Numbered from the stretch's first letter, positions 34,678 through 45,224 are shown. The stretch is 64,000 nt of DNA from Proteobacteria bacterium 005FR1 (GCA_026192395.1 WACF01000001.1:1635637-1699636); one strand, 5' to 3'. Notes: generated from the letters alone by a model not told the origin. A program made the numbers and translations.

Positions 34678-36486
34678 TTACTTGCGTGCAACTTCTTTTT
34701 TGTCATCGACTATGGCGTAGGAGAAATAGCCGATAAACATTTCATCCCAGGTTTGCAGGCCGAAGGTCAGCTCTTTGCTGGGGTCCGGGTTGGCCGGGTT
34801 GTACTTGGAGTTGTCGAAAGCACCTGACACTGTCACCTCGGTACCTGCTGGCAGATAAATCGGTTCCTCCAGGGCAAAGGTGGGCTGCCAGTTGTAGCTG
34901 TAGTCGGGCACGTTCATCAGTACCTTGGTGCTGCCGTCCGGGAGTTTCGCAGTGAACTTCATCTCCTTGCCGCGGAAGTGCATGTGCGGGCGCAGGCCAT
35001 AGAGCATGATCGCCTTGTCGAACACGTGACTTGCCTTGGCAGGGTGGTCGAGCGCATTCGGCGGAATGGTGAACTGAGTGGCAACGGCCGTATTCAGATA
35101 CTCATCCTTCGGCTCCTCGCCCTTGTCGTAGAACCACACACCCAGCAGGGTTTCGTCTTCGGTGGCCTTGCCGTTGGTGGTGTAGTGGAATTGCGCAGCC
35201 AGGTGGTAGCCCTTGGGCACGAACACGCCGGTGCCTTTCGGGAAGGTCATCGCCTCTACCTTGCCGGGAGCGTAGCCTTCAAGGAACTTGCGGGAGTTCA
35301 GGCCGGATGCGGGTCCGTTACCACGGCGCGGGGGCGGCGGCGCTTCGCCGATGTCTCCATCCACTTCCTGGCCGGGAACAAATCCTTCCGTTGGCGCGAC
35401 CACGTAGGTGAGCAGGTGATGCAACACCGCGGGATCGCCGGGAATGAACTGCACGGCCTTGATCCACTTGTCTTCGCCGAATTCCAGCGCAACGGTGGTG
35501 TTGATGTAGTCCAGCACACCGGTAGCGGGCACATCGTGTTTCGGCATTTTCACCACAGCATCGGGCTCACCCAGCTGCCACGCGCGCAGATCCGCCTGCT
35601 TGATCTGGGTCAGCGGGTCTTCGGCGGATTTGCCGCGGGGGGCGCCAGCGTCAATCCAGTGCACCAGGGTCTGCAGCTCTTCGTCAGACAGGTAATTGGC
35701 GTTGGTGAAGTGATTAAAGTGCGGATCCACCTGCATCGGCGGCATGCGCTTGGTCAGCAGCACTTCTTTGATCATCGGGCCGAAACCTTTGACGATCATG
35801 TGGTTGTTCATCGGGAATGGGCCGATGCCGCCTTCGCGGTGACAGTAGGCGCAGTTCTTTTCGATGACCGGGGCAACCTCGCTCGCGTAGTCAGGAACTG
35901 ACTTCTCGTGCGCCATTTTCGCCGGGAACTTGATATCGCAACCTTGCTTGACGGCAACTTCCGTCATTCCCGCAGGCGATCCTGCCACGATGTTTTTCAG
36001 CGTGCTGCTGAGCTGGCTGTCCACCGGGCCGCGGTAGTTGATGGTCATCTGCTCGGGGTCAAGCACCACGACCTGGCCGGCCTTGGTGATGCCCAGCTTC
36101 TCGGCGATCAACTGTGAGGAGTCGTCGAGGATCGGAAAATCGATGGACTTGGCCTGTGCCGTCTTGATGAGGGAGGCGCGGTCCTGATCGGCCACAGAAT
36201 TCATCATGAAGAAGGCCACGTCCTTGCCCTGCCACTGCTCGCGCAGCTTGCGCAGCTCGGCAACCTGCGCATCAGCTGATCTGCAGTCATTGGCCTGGGA
36301 GAAAATGACCAGGGCCTTGTTGAAACGCTGGCGACTGATTTTCACGAAGTCGCCCTGATGGTCGATCAGGGCGAAATCGCCTATTTTTTGCGGCTTATCG
36401 GCGCCAGTCATGCTGGGGGTGGCAAGTACGGCAGAACTCACCAGCGCGGCACCGAAAGCCAGGATCATATTGCGCGCATTGATCAT
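34678..36486 (-). CDS. Exported redoxin - cytochrome c - copper monooxygenase-like fusion protein
   Basis: 602 residues: signal peptide (LAFGAALVSSAVLA), a thioredoxin-like redoxin domain (about 30-180) with one Cys (ANDCRSAD) instead of CxxC, a cytochrome c segment with heme site CAYCH and RMPPM as probable axial Met, and a C-terminal half resembling the copper type II ascorbate-dependent monooxygenase fold (PHM/DBH), with HHLL and HMHFRG as candidate copper ligands. A periplasmic redox enzyme is implied, with electrons reaching copper through the heme. No paired gene indicates the substrate. The family occurs in environmental proteobacteria; its function is unassigned as far as I know. Confidence 0.82.
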   Translation of the reverse strand: MINARNMILAFGAALVSSAVLATPSMTGADKPQKIGDFALIDHQGDFVKISRQRFNKALVIFSQANDCRSADAQVAELRKLREQWQGKDVAFFMMNSVADQDRASLIKTAQAKSIDFPILDDSSQLIAEKLGITKAGQVVVLDPEQMTINYRGPVDSQLSSTLKNIVAGSPAGMTEVAVKQGCDIKFPAKMAHEKSVPDYASEVAPVIEKNCAYCHREGGIGPFPMNNHMIVKGFGPMIKEVLLTKRMPPMQVDPHFNHFTNANYLSDEELQTLVHWIDAGAPRGKSAEDPLTQIKQADLRAWQLGEPDAVVKMPKHDVPATGVLDYINTTVALEFGEDKWIKAVQFIPGDPAVLHHLLTYVVAPTEGFVPGQEVDGDIGEAPPPPRRGNGPASGLNSRKFLEGYAPGKVEAMTFPKGTGVFVPKGYHLAAQFHYTTNGKATEDETLLGVWFYDKGEEPKDEYLNTAVATQFTIPPNALDHPAKASHVFDKAIMLYGLRPHMHFRGKEMKFTAKLPDGSTKVLMNVPDYSYNWQPTFALEEPIYLPAGTEVTVSGAFDNSKYNPANPDPSKELTFGLQTWDEMFIGYFSYAIVDDKKEVARK

Positions 36487-36998
36487 GGTCTTACTCCGTT
36501 CCAGTAAAAGCGTGGGCCGATTCTATCTTTTCCGTACGGGGAGTTGGGTTAAGTTGGTTAAAGCAGTGTCGTTACCGAGTAATAGCCGAGGGTCTTTATG
36601 GCCGAAAGGCTCTGGGCGGCGCTGTTTTCTTCGCTTTTCGTGCGAATTTCAGTAGGGTTCACCTACAAATGATGAACTGATTCCGCCCTCGAGATGCCGG
36701 GCACGCCATGAAGCTTTGCCTAAGGAGAGGTCAGGCCGATGCTCAGCAAAGGCCAAGCTGCGCGCCGGGTCAGCAGTTCGGCTAATTTTGCACTTGTTAT
36801 CGGCACGGCCTGCGGGTAATAGTTCGTCCTTCAGTAGCGTCGAGGTGCAGTAGCGTCGAGGTGCAGTCGGGGAAAAGAACAACTCAGCCCAGCGTCGTAG
36901 CGAGCTTGTCTCGACCATTCCTGTCATCTCCAGCGCTCCAGCATTAGATTTGGGGCTCCGGGCCGCGGAGCGCATCCCCACAATACGGGAGAAAACGT
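36487..36998. other. Divergent intergenic region, redoxin fusion / BVMO-esterase
   Basis: 512 bases without a credible gene. It contains a 16-bp tandem duplication (annotated separately) and presumably both promoters. Confidence 0.5.
36832..36863. repeat. 16-bp tandem duplication
   Basis: Two exact adjacent copies of CAGTAGCGTCGAGGTG, 136 bases upstream of the BVMO-esterase start. Probably slippage; a doubled regulator site is possible. Confidence 0.85.
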
Positions 36999-39605
36999 AT
37001 GAGTTCAGCCAATGCAAGGAGTGGAACCGCTCAGGATGCCGATACAGATGTTGTTGTCGTAGGCGCCGGGTTTTCGGGACTTTACCTGCTCCACCGCTTG
37101 CGTGAGCTCGGCTTTTCCGCGCGAGTGATCGAAGCCGCCGCGGACGTGGGTGGCACCTGGTACTGGAACCGCTACCCCGGTGCCCGCTGCGATATTCCCA
37201 CCACCGATTACACCTTCAGCTTCGACCCTGAGCTTGAGAAGGCCTGGACCTGGTCGGAGAAATACGCCACCCAGCCCGAAATCCTGCGCTACGCGCAGTT
37301 CATCGCGGACCGATATGATCTGCGCCGCGATATCGCCTTCGAAACCCGCGTCGAGGCAGCGAGCTGGGACGAGAATGCGAGGTTGTGGCGGCTGCGGACC
37401 GACAGCGGGGAGGTAATCACCTGTCGCTTTTACGTGATGGCCTCGGGCTGCCTCTCAGTGCCGAAGGCTCCCGATATCGAGGGCGCTGACCGCTTTGCAG
37501 GCGAGGTCTACTTCACGAGCCGCTGGCCCCACGAGGGAGTGGATTTCACTGGCAAGCGGGTCGCAGTCATCGGCACCGGGTCGTCGGGAATCCAGTCCAT
37601 TCCCCTCATTGCCGAACAGGCCGCGCAGGTCACCGTCTTCCAGCGCACACCGAACTTCTCGATCCCGGCCCACAATGGACCGGTGAACGCGGCGACCAAG
37701 GCAAGCCTCGAGTCCGACCGCGACGCCTATCGCGAGAGCGCGAAATGGTCACGCGGCGGCGTGCCCGAGGAGCGCACCGAACTGGTGGGCTTCCTCACAC
37801 CGGAGGAAGTCCGCCGGGAGCGGTTCGAAGCCGCCTGGGAGTCAGGAGAGATGTTCCAGATGCTGGGGATCTTCTCCGATCAGTCGGTCAACTCGGCTTC
37901 CAACGAGATCATTGGCGAAATGGTTCGCGAAAAAATCCGATCCATTGTGAGCGATCCTGAGACCGCCGAGATGCTCTGCCCGAAGGATCACTACTTCGGG
38001 ACCAAACGGCTCTGCCTCGACACCAATTATTTCGCCACCTTCAACAAGCCGAATGTCCGGCTGGTCGATTTGCGGCAAACGCCGATTGCCACCATCACTG
38101 AAAACGGCATCGACACGACGGCGGAGTCCCTGGACTTCGATGCTATCGTTTATGCCACCGGCTTCGACGCCATGACCGGTGCGCTCGTGGCGGTTGATAT
38201 CGAAGGCCGCGACGGCGTGACCCTCAAGGAAAAATGGGTGAACGGTCCGACAAGCTATCTGGGGCTCACGACCGCTGGTTTCCCCAACTTCTTCACCATC
38301 ACCGGCCCGGGCAGTCCCTCGGTGCTGTCGAACATGATGGTGTCCATTGAACAGCATGTGGACTGGCTGACCGATACCCTGGACTACATGCGTGCGAAGG
38401 GCTTCGAGACTATCGAACCCACTGCGACGGCGGAAAGCGGCTGGGTACAGCACGTCAACGATTGCGCCGATATCACGCTGCTGCCCAGCGCCAACTCCTG
38501 GTACATGGGCGCGAACGTGCCAGGCAAGCCGCGGGTGTTTCTTCCCTACCTCGGCGGCGTCGATGTTTACCGGCAGACCTGCAACGAAGTGGTAGAGCGG
38601 GATTATCTGGGCTTTCAGTTCCACGGGGCTGATAAGTCGCAATGCCGCGACGGCATCATTAATCGCCTGCAGCCCGACGTGGCAATCCTGTTGGAAACCA
38701 TGGCGGCGCTTGAACTACCGCCAATGGAAAGCATGAGCGCCGAGCAGGCCCGCGCCTTCTATGAAGCCTCGCTTGTCCAGCGTCCACCCGGCCCCGAAGT
38801 CGGGGAGATAGTTGATGGTGTGCTGCCGGGCGCAGCCGGTGAGCTCGACTACCGGCTTTACCGTCCGGCGAGTCCGGGACCGCACCCGATCATCGCCTAC
38901 TTCCATGGCGGCGGCTGGGTGCTCGGTAGCCACACCTCCGACGATCCCTTCTGCCGTGACCTCTGCCTGCGATCGGACGCGATTGTCGTGTCGGTGAACT
39001 ATCGCCATGCGCCCGAACACCGCTTCCCCGCCGCAGCGGACGACGGCTTTGCCGCGCTGCAGTGGATTGCGAAACATGCCGGGGAGCTTGGCGGTATTCC
39101 CGGACAACTGGCCGTGGCTGGCTGGAGTGCCGGGGGCAACATCGCCGCCGTGGTTTGTCAGCTGGCCCGCGATGCGGCCGGACCGAAGATCAGCGGGCAA
39201 TTACTGCTGACGCTGGTAACGGACTGCGAGGCCCGCCCTTCGCACGTGGAGAATGCGGACGGCTATATTCTTACCACCTCACTGATGAACTGGTTCTGGG
39301 ATCATTACGCCGACCCGGCCGATCGCAGCAATCCCAAGGCGTCGCCGCTGCGCGCTGCCAGTCTGGCAAACCTCCCGCCCGCCTTCATCATCACCGGCGA
39401 GTTCGATCCGCTTCGCGACGAGGGCATCGCTTATGCCGAGGCGCTGGCCGCGGCCGGAGTACCTGTTCGTCAGGTTACCGCCCGCGGGCATCTGCACGCG
39501 TCGCTGACGATGGTGGACGTGGTTCTGTCCGGTGCAGACTACCGGGCGCAGATGGGCGAAGCGCTCAAAGGCTTCTTCGAAGTGCCGGTTCCCATTTCCG
39601 CCTGA
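36999..39605 (+). CDS. Baeyer-Villiger monooxygenase fused to an HSL-type alpha/beta-hydrolase
   Basis: 868 residues, two enzymes in one chain. Residues about 1-555 are a type I flavin monooxygenase: FAD motif [23 protein letters not shown] and NADPH motif GTGSSGIQ. The BVMO fingerprint FxGxxxHxxxW is present at 166-176 except that the His is Phe-172. Residues about 578-868 are a hormone-sensitive-lipase-type esterase: HGGGW (from 636), nucleophile Ser-710 in GWSAGG, Asp in EFDPLRDE and His in GHLHAS. BVMOs turn ketones into esters or lactones, which the esterase would hydrolyse at once. Single gene; GGGAG is 7-8 bases before the ATG. Confidence 0.9.
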   Translation: MSSANARSGTAQDADTDVVVVGAGFSGLYLLHRLRELGFSARVIEAAADVGGTWYWNRYPGARCDIPTTDYTFSFDPELEKAWTWSEKYATQPEILRYAQFIADRYDLRRDIAFETRVEAASWDENARLWRLRTDSGEVITCRFYVMASGCLSVPKAPDIEGADRFAGEVYFTSRWPHEGVDFTGKRVAVIGTGSSGIQSIPLIAEQAAQVTVFQRTPNFSIPAHNGPVNAATKASLESDRDAYRESAKWSRGGVPEERTELVGFLTPEEVRRERFEAAWESGEMFQMLGIFSDQSVNSASNEIIGEMVREKIRSIVSDPETAEMLCPKDHYFGTKRLCLDTNYFATFNKPNVRLVDLRQTPIATITENGIDTTAESLDFDAIVYATGFDAMTGALVAVDIEGRDGVTLKEKWVNGPTSYLGLTTAGFPNFFTITGPGSPSVLSNMMVSIEQHVDWLTDTLDYMRAKGFETIEPTATAESGWVQHVNDCADITLLPSANSWYMGANVPGKPRVFLPYLGGVDVYRQTCNEVVERDYLGFQFHGADKSQCRDGIINRLQPDVAILLETMAALELPPMESMSAEQARAFYEASLVQRPPGPEVGEIVDGVLPGAAGELDYRLYRPASPGPHPIIAYFHGGGWVLGSHTSDDPFCRDLCLRSDAIVVSVNYRHAPEHRFPAAADDGFAALQWIAKHAGELGGIPGQLAVAGWSAGGNIAAVVCQLARDAAGPKISGQLLLTLVTDCEARPSHVENADGYILTTSLMNWFWDHYADPADRSNPKASPLRAASLANLPPAFIITGEFDPLRDEGIAYAEALAAAGVPVRQVTARGHLHASLTMVDVVLSGADYRAQMGEALKGFFEVPVPISA

Positions 39606-39961
39606 ACCGCCGTGCTTGGCTAAAGCGCGGCGATATCTGCAAACCCGCTTCCTGGGGATCTATTCCTCAGGAGCGAGGGTTCAGCTTCCTGCAAGCCGGG
39701 TCAATTGGCTTGTCCAGTAACACGGCTCGAGCTCCCGCAAGGGCTTCAAGTGACCCCGGACTCGATGCAAATACTGAAAACGACCGACGGTTGTTTACAC
39801 CTGCTCGACTTCTGACCTAGACTCAGTCTTATTCGGATTGCGAACAAGCCCGTAATTTTTATTCCAAATGTGCCGGGGTGTTCCGCTGCCTGAATATCGA
39901 CAATAAAAATCAGAGCCAACAAAAATCAGGCCAGCGGATGGTCGCAACAGGGAGATCATCC
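39606..39961. other. Intergenic region upstream of the first DegV gene
   Basis: 356 bases. An AT-rich stretch at about 39780-39930 is likely promoter and leader. The last 36 bases contain the leader motif shared with the second DegV gene. Confidence 0.5.
39926..39943 (+). promoter_or_regulatory. Leader motif shared by both DegV genes (copy 1)
   Basis: TCAGGCCAGCGGATGGTC matches the 18-mer before the other DegV gene at 16 positions; both copies lie 18-20 bases before the GTG start, while DNA further upstream does not match. Either a conserved translational element or a remnant of the duplication. Confidence 0.45.
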
Positions 39962-40906
39962 GTGTCCAGTGTCATCATTGTAGATTCCGCCTGCGACCTT
40001 CCGGAACGTGTCATCAATTCGAATGCCGTCCGGGTCCTTCCGCTCAACCTTCTCCTCGGCGATAAGCAGATTCCCGATATTCACACGGCCGAGGAACGCC
40101 TCCAGATGCTCAGGGACGGCACGCTCGACATTAAAAACGAAGTGAATACCGCTCCCGCTTCCCGCGAACAAATCATCGATTTTTTAGTCACGCAAATTCT
40201 TCCCAACTACGACTTCGCCATTGTGCAAACGATTTCGCGTGCGCGCAGCCCCCAGTATGAGATGTGGCAGGAGGTCAATACCACGTTCGCTGCTCAGTAC
40301 CGCCGCTATCGTACCTCGGACAGAAACTTCACCCTGCGCATCATGAACTCCGGATCCGTATTTACGGGCCAGGGCCTGATGGCTCTCAACACACTTCATC
40401 TGGCTCAGCAGGGTGCATCGCGGCGGGCGTTGCTGGAAGGCAGCAAGAAAGCGGCTGACCATCTGCAGACCTACGCTGCGCCTATGGACGTGCATTACCT
40501 GCGCGAGCGGGCGCGGCGCAAAGGCGACCGGTCGATCGGTTTCCTCTCAGCGCACCTCGGAAAAGCGCTGAACATCTGCCCCATTGTCTACGGCGGACAG
40601 GATGTCACTGAAAGCATTGGAACGGTCAAGGGACATGAGAACGCAGTGAATCGAATCGTGAGCCATGCAATGGAAGCCATCGAAAAGGGCCTGTACACAC
40701 CCCTGATCAGTATTGGCTATGGAGGAGCGCTGGACGAACTGGAACGGTTCAGCGCCGTCCGCGATTTGAAGGGCATGGCAGGCGACTACGGCGTAAAGGT
40801 GGCAACCAGTGTCCACACGGTGACGCCGATCATCAACCTGGGCCCTGGCACTTTTTCACTGGCAATCGCACCCGCTGACCAGAATTTCAAATTACGTGTC
40901 GGATAG
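39962..40906 (+). CDS. DegV-family fatty-acid-binding protein (paralogue 1)
   Basis: 314 residues with the DegV opening (SSVIIVDSACDLPERV) and two-domain fold. DegV/FakB proteins cradle a fatty acid and, in Gram-positives, present it to a kinase; in proteobacteria the role is unclear. The start is GTG with GGGAG 7 bases upstream; that start gives the same N-terminus and exactly the same length as the second copy at 49354. I judge the two to be about three-quarters identical. No DAK/FakA kinase gene is in the window. Confidence 0.87.
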   Translation: MSSVIIVDSACDLPERVINSNAVRVLPLNLLLGDKQIPDIHTAEERLQMLRDGTLDIKNEVNTAPASREQIIDFLVTQILPNYDFAIVQTISRARSPQYEMWQEVNTTFAAQYRRYRTSDRNFTLRIMNSGSVFTGQGLMALNTLHLAQQGASRRALLEGSKKAADHLQTYAAPMDVHYLRERARRKGDRSIGFLSAHLGKALNICPIVYGGQDVTESIGTVKGHENAVNRIVSHAMEAIEKGLYTPLISIGYGGALDELERFSAVRDLKGMAGDYGVKVATSVHTVTPIINLGPGTFSLAIAPADQNFKLRVG

Positions 40907-40946
40907 GCGAATGCACCAGGCGCGGAACTAACCGGTACTCGATGCT

Positions 40947-41915
40947 TCAACTAGTCTCTTCATGTTCGGCGCGTACTTTCTGTCGAGCGGAGCTCCTGTG
41001 CTCAAATCCCGCCGTCTTTATGCGATGGCTTTCGATGGCTCGTCGAGCCTGGCGGTAGCCGAGGTCGATCATGTCCCGGGCGCGGTGAAAATCCAGCAGC
41101 CCGCAGGCATCGACCGAAATTTCAATAAGTGTGTCCGGCCGGTAGGCCGCCATCTGGTAGCGGGCAATCAGATCCTGCATCGCTTCCAGCGACTTGGCCA
41201 TGATGTCGATCGCCGAATCGGTCGACGCGTTGGGGGGATGCTGGCCCAGCAGCGCTTTCAGGTTCTGATAAGTTCGTCGGGCGATGCTCGCCTCTCTTCG
41301 CCCCTCGACCGGCAGGCGTTCGCTGATGGAGGGCCCGCGGTTGATATCAGCCGTATCCTGCCCGTTGAGCGAGACAACCACCATCTGCTCTGTGCCGCTG
41401 CGCTGCACCGGAGGGATTGGCAAGGGACTCAGCAAACCGCCGTCCACCAGGGTACAGCCGTTGACATCCACCGGGGTAAAGAAGCCGGGGATGGCGATAG
41501 AGGCTCTGATCGCTTCGAACAAGGGCCCCTGTTCCAGCCAGACTTCCCGCCGACGCTCGATGTCCGAAGCAACGGCAGTGAATTCGATAGCAAGATCCTC
41601 GATATTAATATCGCCCACCAGCTCGCGAAGCGTACGGATAAGGCGCTCACCCTTGAACAGCCCGTTGCGGGTGTAGGAGAAGTCGAGCAGCGCCCAGACG
41701 TCCGAGGCGGAGAGCCCCAGCACCCATTCTTCGTAGATATCCAGCTTGCCCGCGGCATAAAGTCCGCCGACCAAGGCGCCAATGGACGAGCCGCTGACTG
41801 AGCCGATCTTGTAGCGCCCGTCTTCGGTCAAGGCCTTGATCACGCCGATATGGGCAAGACCGCGGGCGCCGCCGCTGCCAAGCACGAGAGAGACGGGTAT
41901 GGAATCTGCGCTCAC
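40947..41915 (-). CDS. Patatin-like phospholipase (RssA-like)
   Basis: 322 residues. The oxyanion loop GSGGARG is followed by the lipase motif GSSIG (Ser-44) and the catalytic Asp in VDGGLLSPLP, giving the Ser-Asp dyad. No signal peptide, so it is cytoplasmic or membrane-peripheral. RssA-type proteins hydrolyse acyl esters of lipids, with little known in vivo. It converges on the first DegV gene, whose product may bind fatty acids; a link is tempting but unproven. Confidence 0.88.
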   Translation of the reverse strand: MSADSIPVSLVLGSGGARGLAHIGVIKALTEDGRYKIGSVSGSSIGALVGGLYAAGKLDIYEEWVLGLSASDVWALLDFSYTRNGLFKGERLIRTLRELVGDINIEDLAIEFTAVASDIERRREVWLEQGPLFEAIRASIAIPGFFTPVDVNGCTLVDGGLLSPLPIPPVQRSGTEQMVVVSLNGQDTADINRGPSISERLPVEGRREASIARRTYQNLKALLGQHPPNASTDSAIDIMAKSLEAMQDLIARYQMAAYRPDTLIEISVDACGLLDFHRARDMIDLGYRQARRAIESHRIKTAGFEHRSSARQKVRAEHEETS

Positions 41916-41993
41916 TGCTATTGCTCCGTTGTGCCAGTGTTCGGCACCGAAGTATACAGGGCGTTTGCGTCAGCGCGAGCCCGTAACAGCGGG

Positions 41994-42440
41994 TCAGCTG
42001 CTCTTGACCAGGGCGCCGCTTTTGTCAGAAACGGTGACCGCCACGGGTATGCCGTTACGCACGCTCTGAGTCACCACGCAAAAATCCTCAAACTGCTCCA
42101 GCGCGCGCTCCAGATGGGAGAGATCTTCAGCATCGGCCCCGAGCTGGATGGCGACATTCATCCGCTCTATTCGCCAGCGTCTGTCCACCCTCCCAAGATT
42201 ACCGCTCACCGAGGCCGTGACCTGACCCGGATCCTCCTTGAATTTCCGTAGCGCAAACAACAGGCTTGCGCATAGGCAATTGGCCACGGAGGCCGCCAGC
42301 AGGCGCGCCGGGTTGGGCCCTTCTCCCTTGCCGAGCGGCTCGGGTTCATCGGTCATGAAGTTGCCGAAATCACCGAAGTCGATTTCGAATAGATAGTTTT
42401 CGATCAGGCGGATATCGACTTTGAAGCTGGGTTCAGACAT
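41994..42440 (-). CDS. OsmC-family peroxiredoxin-like protein
   Basis: 148 residues. The two redox cysteines of OsmC/Ohr proteins are visible in ASVANCLCASLLFAL and FEDFCVVTQSV. Members reduce organic hydroperoxides. ATG 42440 is the family-like start; the longer frame enters the divergent promoter. Upstream of the patatin gene on the same strand with a 78-base gap, so co-transcription is possible. Confidence 0.84.
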   Translation of the reverse strand: MSEPSFKVDIRLIENYLFEIDFGDFGNFMTDEPEPLGKGEGPNPARLLAASVANCLCASLLFALRKFKEDPGQVTASVSGNLGRVDRRWRIERMNVAIQLGADAEDLSHLERALEQFEDFCVVTQSVRNGIPVAVTVSDKSGALVKSS

Positions 42441-42557
42441 AGGCGCTGGCTCAGGAAGATTGAACGATCCGGCATTTTCGTCCCATGCTAACGTTAGGCC
42501 GACTGACCGGAGACGATCCACATCAAGATATGAACTTTTCCAGGGGAGTGCTGGACC

Positions 42558-43262
42558 ATGGCAATACTCGCCGGAGCTGATGGCTGCAAGAAGGGCTGGA
42601 TAGTTGCCACCCTCGACACGGTTAGCGAGGTGACCACCTGCCAATACCTGTCCGCCGTGGAAGATATCGCTGACAGCTTCAGCGAACTCGAAGTCCTCGC
42701 CATCGACATTCCGATCGGCTTGCCTGACAAAGGTCCGAGAGCTTGCGACATTGCCGCTCGGGCAAGGCTTGGCCGACCGCGCGGGAGTTCGGTGTTTCCA
42801 GCACCGATCCGCCCAATGTTATCGGCCAGCAGTCATGCCCACGCCTCAGCGATCGGCCGCCAAATGGATGGACGCGGGCTGACCGTGCAGTGCTGGCACA
42901 TCCTCGAGAAAATTGCCGAGGTCGACGACTTTCTGAGAACACAGTCTTCTTCAAGAACGCGCGTCAGAGAAGTGCATCCGGAACTTTCGTTTTCCCTTCT
43001 TGCGGGCCACGCAATGAGGCACCCAAAGCGAAAAAGCGCTGGCCGACAGGAAAGGCTGGCTCTGCTAAAACCGGTATTCGGCTGCATTGTGGAAGAGGCA
43101 GCGGCAGCGGCCCCGAGCATGGGAGCAAACGCCGACGATGTGCTGGATGCCTTTGTGGCTTTGTGGAGCGCAAAGCGAATCTATGCAGGCGAGGAAATCG
43201 TCCTGCCAGATGACGACCGACAATTCGACTCCATGGGCCTGCCCATGGAAATCATGGCCTGA
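42558..43262 (+). CDS. DUF429 protein, predicted RNase H-like nuclease fold
   Basis: 234 residues. The opening AGADGCKKGWIVA, the middle AIDIPIGLP, the REVHPELSF segment and NADDVLDAFVALW are the DUF429 landmarks; the acidic residues in them are the presumed metal ligands of the RNase H-like fold. Biochemical function not established. GGGGAG precedes the ATG. Divergent from OsmC, with the ABC exporter gene downstream. Confidence 0.83.
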   Translation: MAILAGADGCKKGWIVATLDTVSEVTTCQYLSAVEDIADSFSELEVLAIDIPIGLPDKGPRACDIAARARLGRPRGSSVFPAPIRPMLSASSHAHASAIGRQMDGRGLTVQCWHILEKIAEVDDFLRTQSSSRTRVREVHPELSFSLLAGHAMRHPKRKSAGRQERLALLKPVFGCIVEEAAAAAPSMGANADDVLDAFVALWSAKRIYAGEEIVLPDDDRQFDSMGLPMEIMA

Positions 43263-43336
43263 AGCTCCACCGTTCTTTTCCATGCATCTGCTGGTGGCGG
43301 GCATTAAACTTGCGCGCTGCACAAGAGAGGTTGCGC

Positions 43337-45166
43337 ATGGACATGAGAGTCAAAACGGCCGAGCCGTCGCTTGAAGAGCGGCGCTTGCGGTCGCTGGATC
43401 CGGCACGAGCACCGCAGGGTCGGGGCTTCCTCGCCTGGATGCGGTTTGCCATTTACCCCTACCGGCTGACCTTCTGGCTGGTGGCGACCGTGATGACAAT
43501 GCGTCACACGCTGGCCGCCGCCATCCCGCTGTTCTTTTCCTATTTCATCGGTCTGGTGGCGGCAGGCGGAATGGGCTTCGCCGACGCGATAATGCTCGCC
43601 ACTCCGTATCTGGTAATTTTTGCGCTCTTTCTGATCGGGGTCGCGGTGCTCTACCCCCAACTGATCATGGTGGACCTGGCAACGCGCGGGCTGGGGATGT
43701 ACGCACTGGATCGCATGATAGCCATGGACACCGCCTGGCATGAAGACAAGGCCAGCGGGGCAAAGGGGCAGAAGATCAACAAGGGGCGTGAATCGTTCAA
43801 GATCCTGCTCGACAGTTTCTTTTGGGCGCTGCTGGCGCAGGTGGGGCTTTTTGTCTCCCTGGGGGCGTCGATCGCGGTACTTGATGTGCCGCCGCTGTTC
43901 TATCTGCTCTACCTGCTGTTCGGCCTGAGCTACTCCGCCATCGCCATCGCCACCCTGCCCGCTTTGCGCCGCCGCTTCGACCGCTTTTATGCGGCGGTGG
44001 AAGAATTGTTCGGCAACGTGTACGACTTCCTTTCTTCCGTTACCACGATAAAGATTTTTACCCTGGAAAAACCGATTCTGCGTCGGGCCCGCAACGTGGA
44101 GCTGGCGGGACATCGAACGGCCCGCCGGCTGTTCCGTTATCAGGGCATCCGCTGGGTGCTTCTGAACTTCACCGCCGGTTCCTGGATCGTGGCGATCTTC
44201 ATTGTTGCACTTTATCTGGCTACCACCGGCGCAATGCCGCTCGAAGCCTTCACCCTGGTGCTGATGTTTACCGTGAGCGCCTGGATGCGTTTCGAGTGGC
44301 TCGCCTATGAGCTCAACTCCATGGTGGAAGCCTATGCCGGCTTCCGCCGACTGACCGATGTGCTGGCCGGCGCCCGCGATGCGTCTGAAGCGCCAGACGC
44401 CCAGACCGGTGATGCTTTTACGCCGCGGCGGGGAGAAATCTCACTCGGCGACATCAGTTTCGCCTATCGGGCTTCTTCCGACCCGGTCGTGCAGGGACTC
44501 ACATTGCAGATTCCAGCGGGACAGAAAGTGGGACTGGTGGGACCATCGGGAGCGGGCAAGTCCACCCTGCTGAAACTGCTGCTTGCGCTTTACAAGCCGG
44601 CCAGCGGCTGCCTGGCCGTGGATGGTCGCACCGTGACGGAGCTGGACATTCACGCCTACCGCCGGGCTTTCGCCGTCATTCCGCAGGAGCCGGCGATCTT
44701 CAACATGTCGCTTCGGGACAATATCCGCTTCGCCCGCCCGGAAGCCACGGACGCCGAAGTGGAAGCCGCTGCGCGCGCCGCCCACGCCCATGAATTCATA
44801 ACCGCCTATCCGCAAGGCTACGACACCATTGCCGGCGAGCGCGGCGTCATGCTCTCCGGGGGGCAGCGTCAGCGCCTGGCCATTGCCCGCGCGGTGCTGC
44901 GCGATGCCCCCATCGTCATTCTCGACGAAGCCACCAGCGCACTGGATTCGGAAACCGAACGCCTGGTGCAGGACAGTCTCGACAATCTTTTTGCCGGCCG
45001 CACGGTCATCGCCATCGCTCACCGCCTCTCGACGCTGGCGAGATTCGAGCGCATCGTCGTGATGGAGAAGGGCCGGATCGTCGAAGATGGACCCCATGAT
45101 GCATTGATTGAAAAAGCCGGTCTGTACGCGAGGCTTTGGGGATTGCAGGCGGGTACAGTGGATTGA
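43337..45166 (+). CDS. ABC exporter, fused permease and ATPase
   Basis: 609 residues. A six-helix type IV exporter domain (about 30-335) is followed by a complete ATPase: Walker A GPSGAGKST, Q-loop VIPQEP, signature LSGGQRQR, Walker B IVILDEATSALDSE and the switch His in IAIAHRLST. It would work as a homodimer exporting lipid, peptide or drug; the cargo is not indicated. GAGAGG lies 6 bases before ATG 43337; the frame extends to 43310 without support. Confidence 0.88.
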   Translation: MDMRVKTAEPSLEERRLRSLDPARAPQGRGFLAWMRFAIYPYRLTFWLVATVMTMRHTLAAAIPLFFSYFIGLVAAGGMGFADAIMLATPYLVIFALFLIGVAVLYPQLIMVDLATRGLGMYALDRMIAMDTAWHEDKASGAKGQKINKGRESFKILLDSFFWALLAQVGLFVSLGASIAVLDVPPLFYLLYLLFGLSYSAIAIATLPALRRRFDRFYAAVEELFGNVYDFLSSVTTIKIFTLEKPILRRARNVELAGHRTARRLFRYQGIRWVLLNFTAGSWIVAIFIVALYLATTGAMPLEAFTLVLMFTVSAWMRFEWLAYELNSMVEAYAGFRRLTDVLAGARDASEAPDAQTGDAFTPRRGEISLGDISFAYRASSDPVVQGLTLQIPAGQKVGLVGPSGAGKSTLLKLLLALYKPASGCLAVDGRTVTELDIHAYRRAFAVIPQEPAIFNMSLRDNIRFARPEATDAEVEAAARAAHAHEFITAYPQGYDTIAGERGVMLSGGQRQRLAIARAVLRDAPIVILDEATSALDSETERLVQDSLDNLFAGRTVIAIAHRLSTLARFERIVVMEKGRIVEDGPHDALIEKAGLYARLWGLQAGTVD

Positions 45167-45224
45167 AATTGCCGGACATGCGGTCTTTGGGGCGTAGGAC
45201 GGACAGAACGGAGGGAATACAGTC

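Noticed and set aside
43304-44113. 269-residue minus-strand open frame rich in Gln/His/Arg
   Set aside because: Shadow of the ABC exporter permease; composition typical of antisense to a GC-rich membrane gene.
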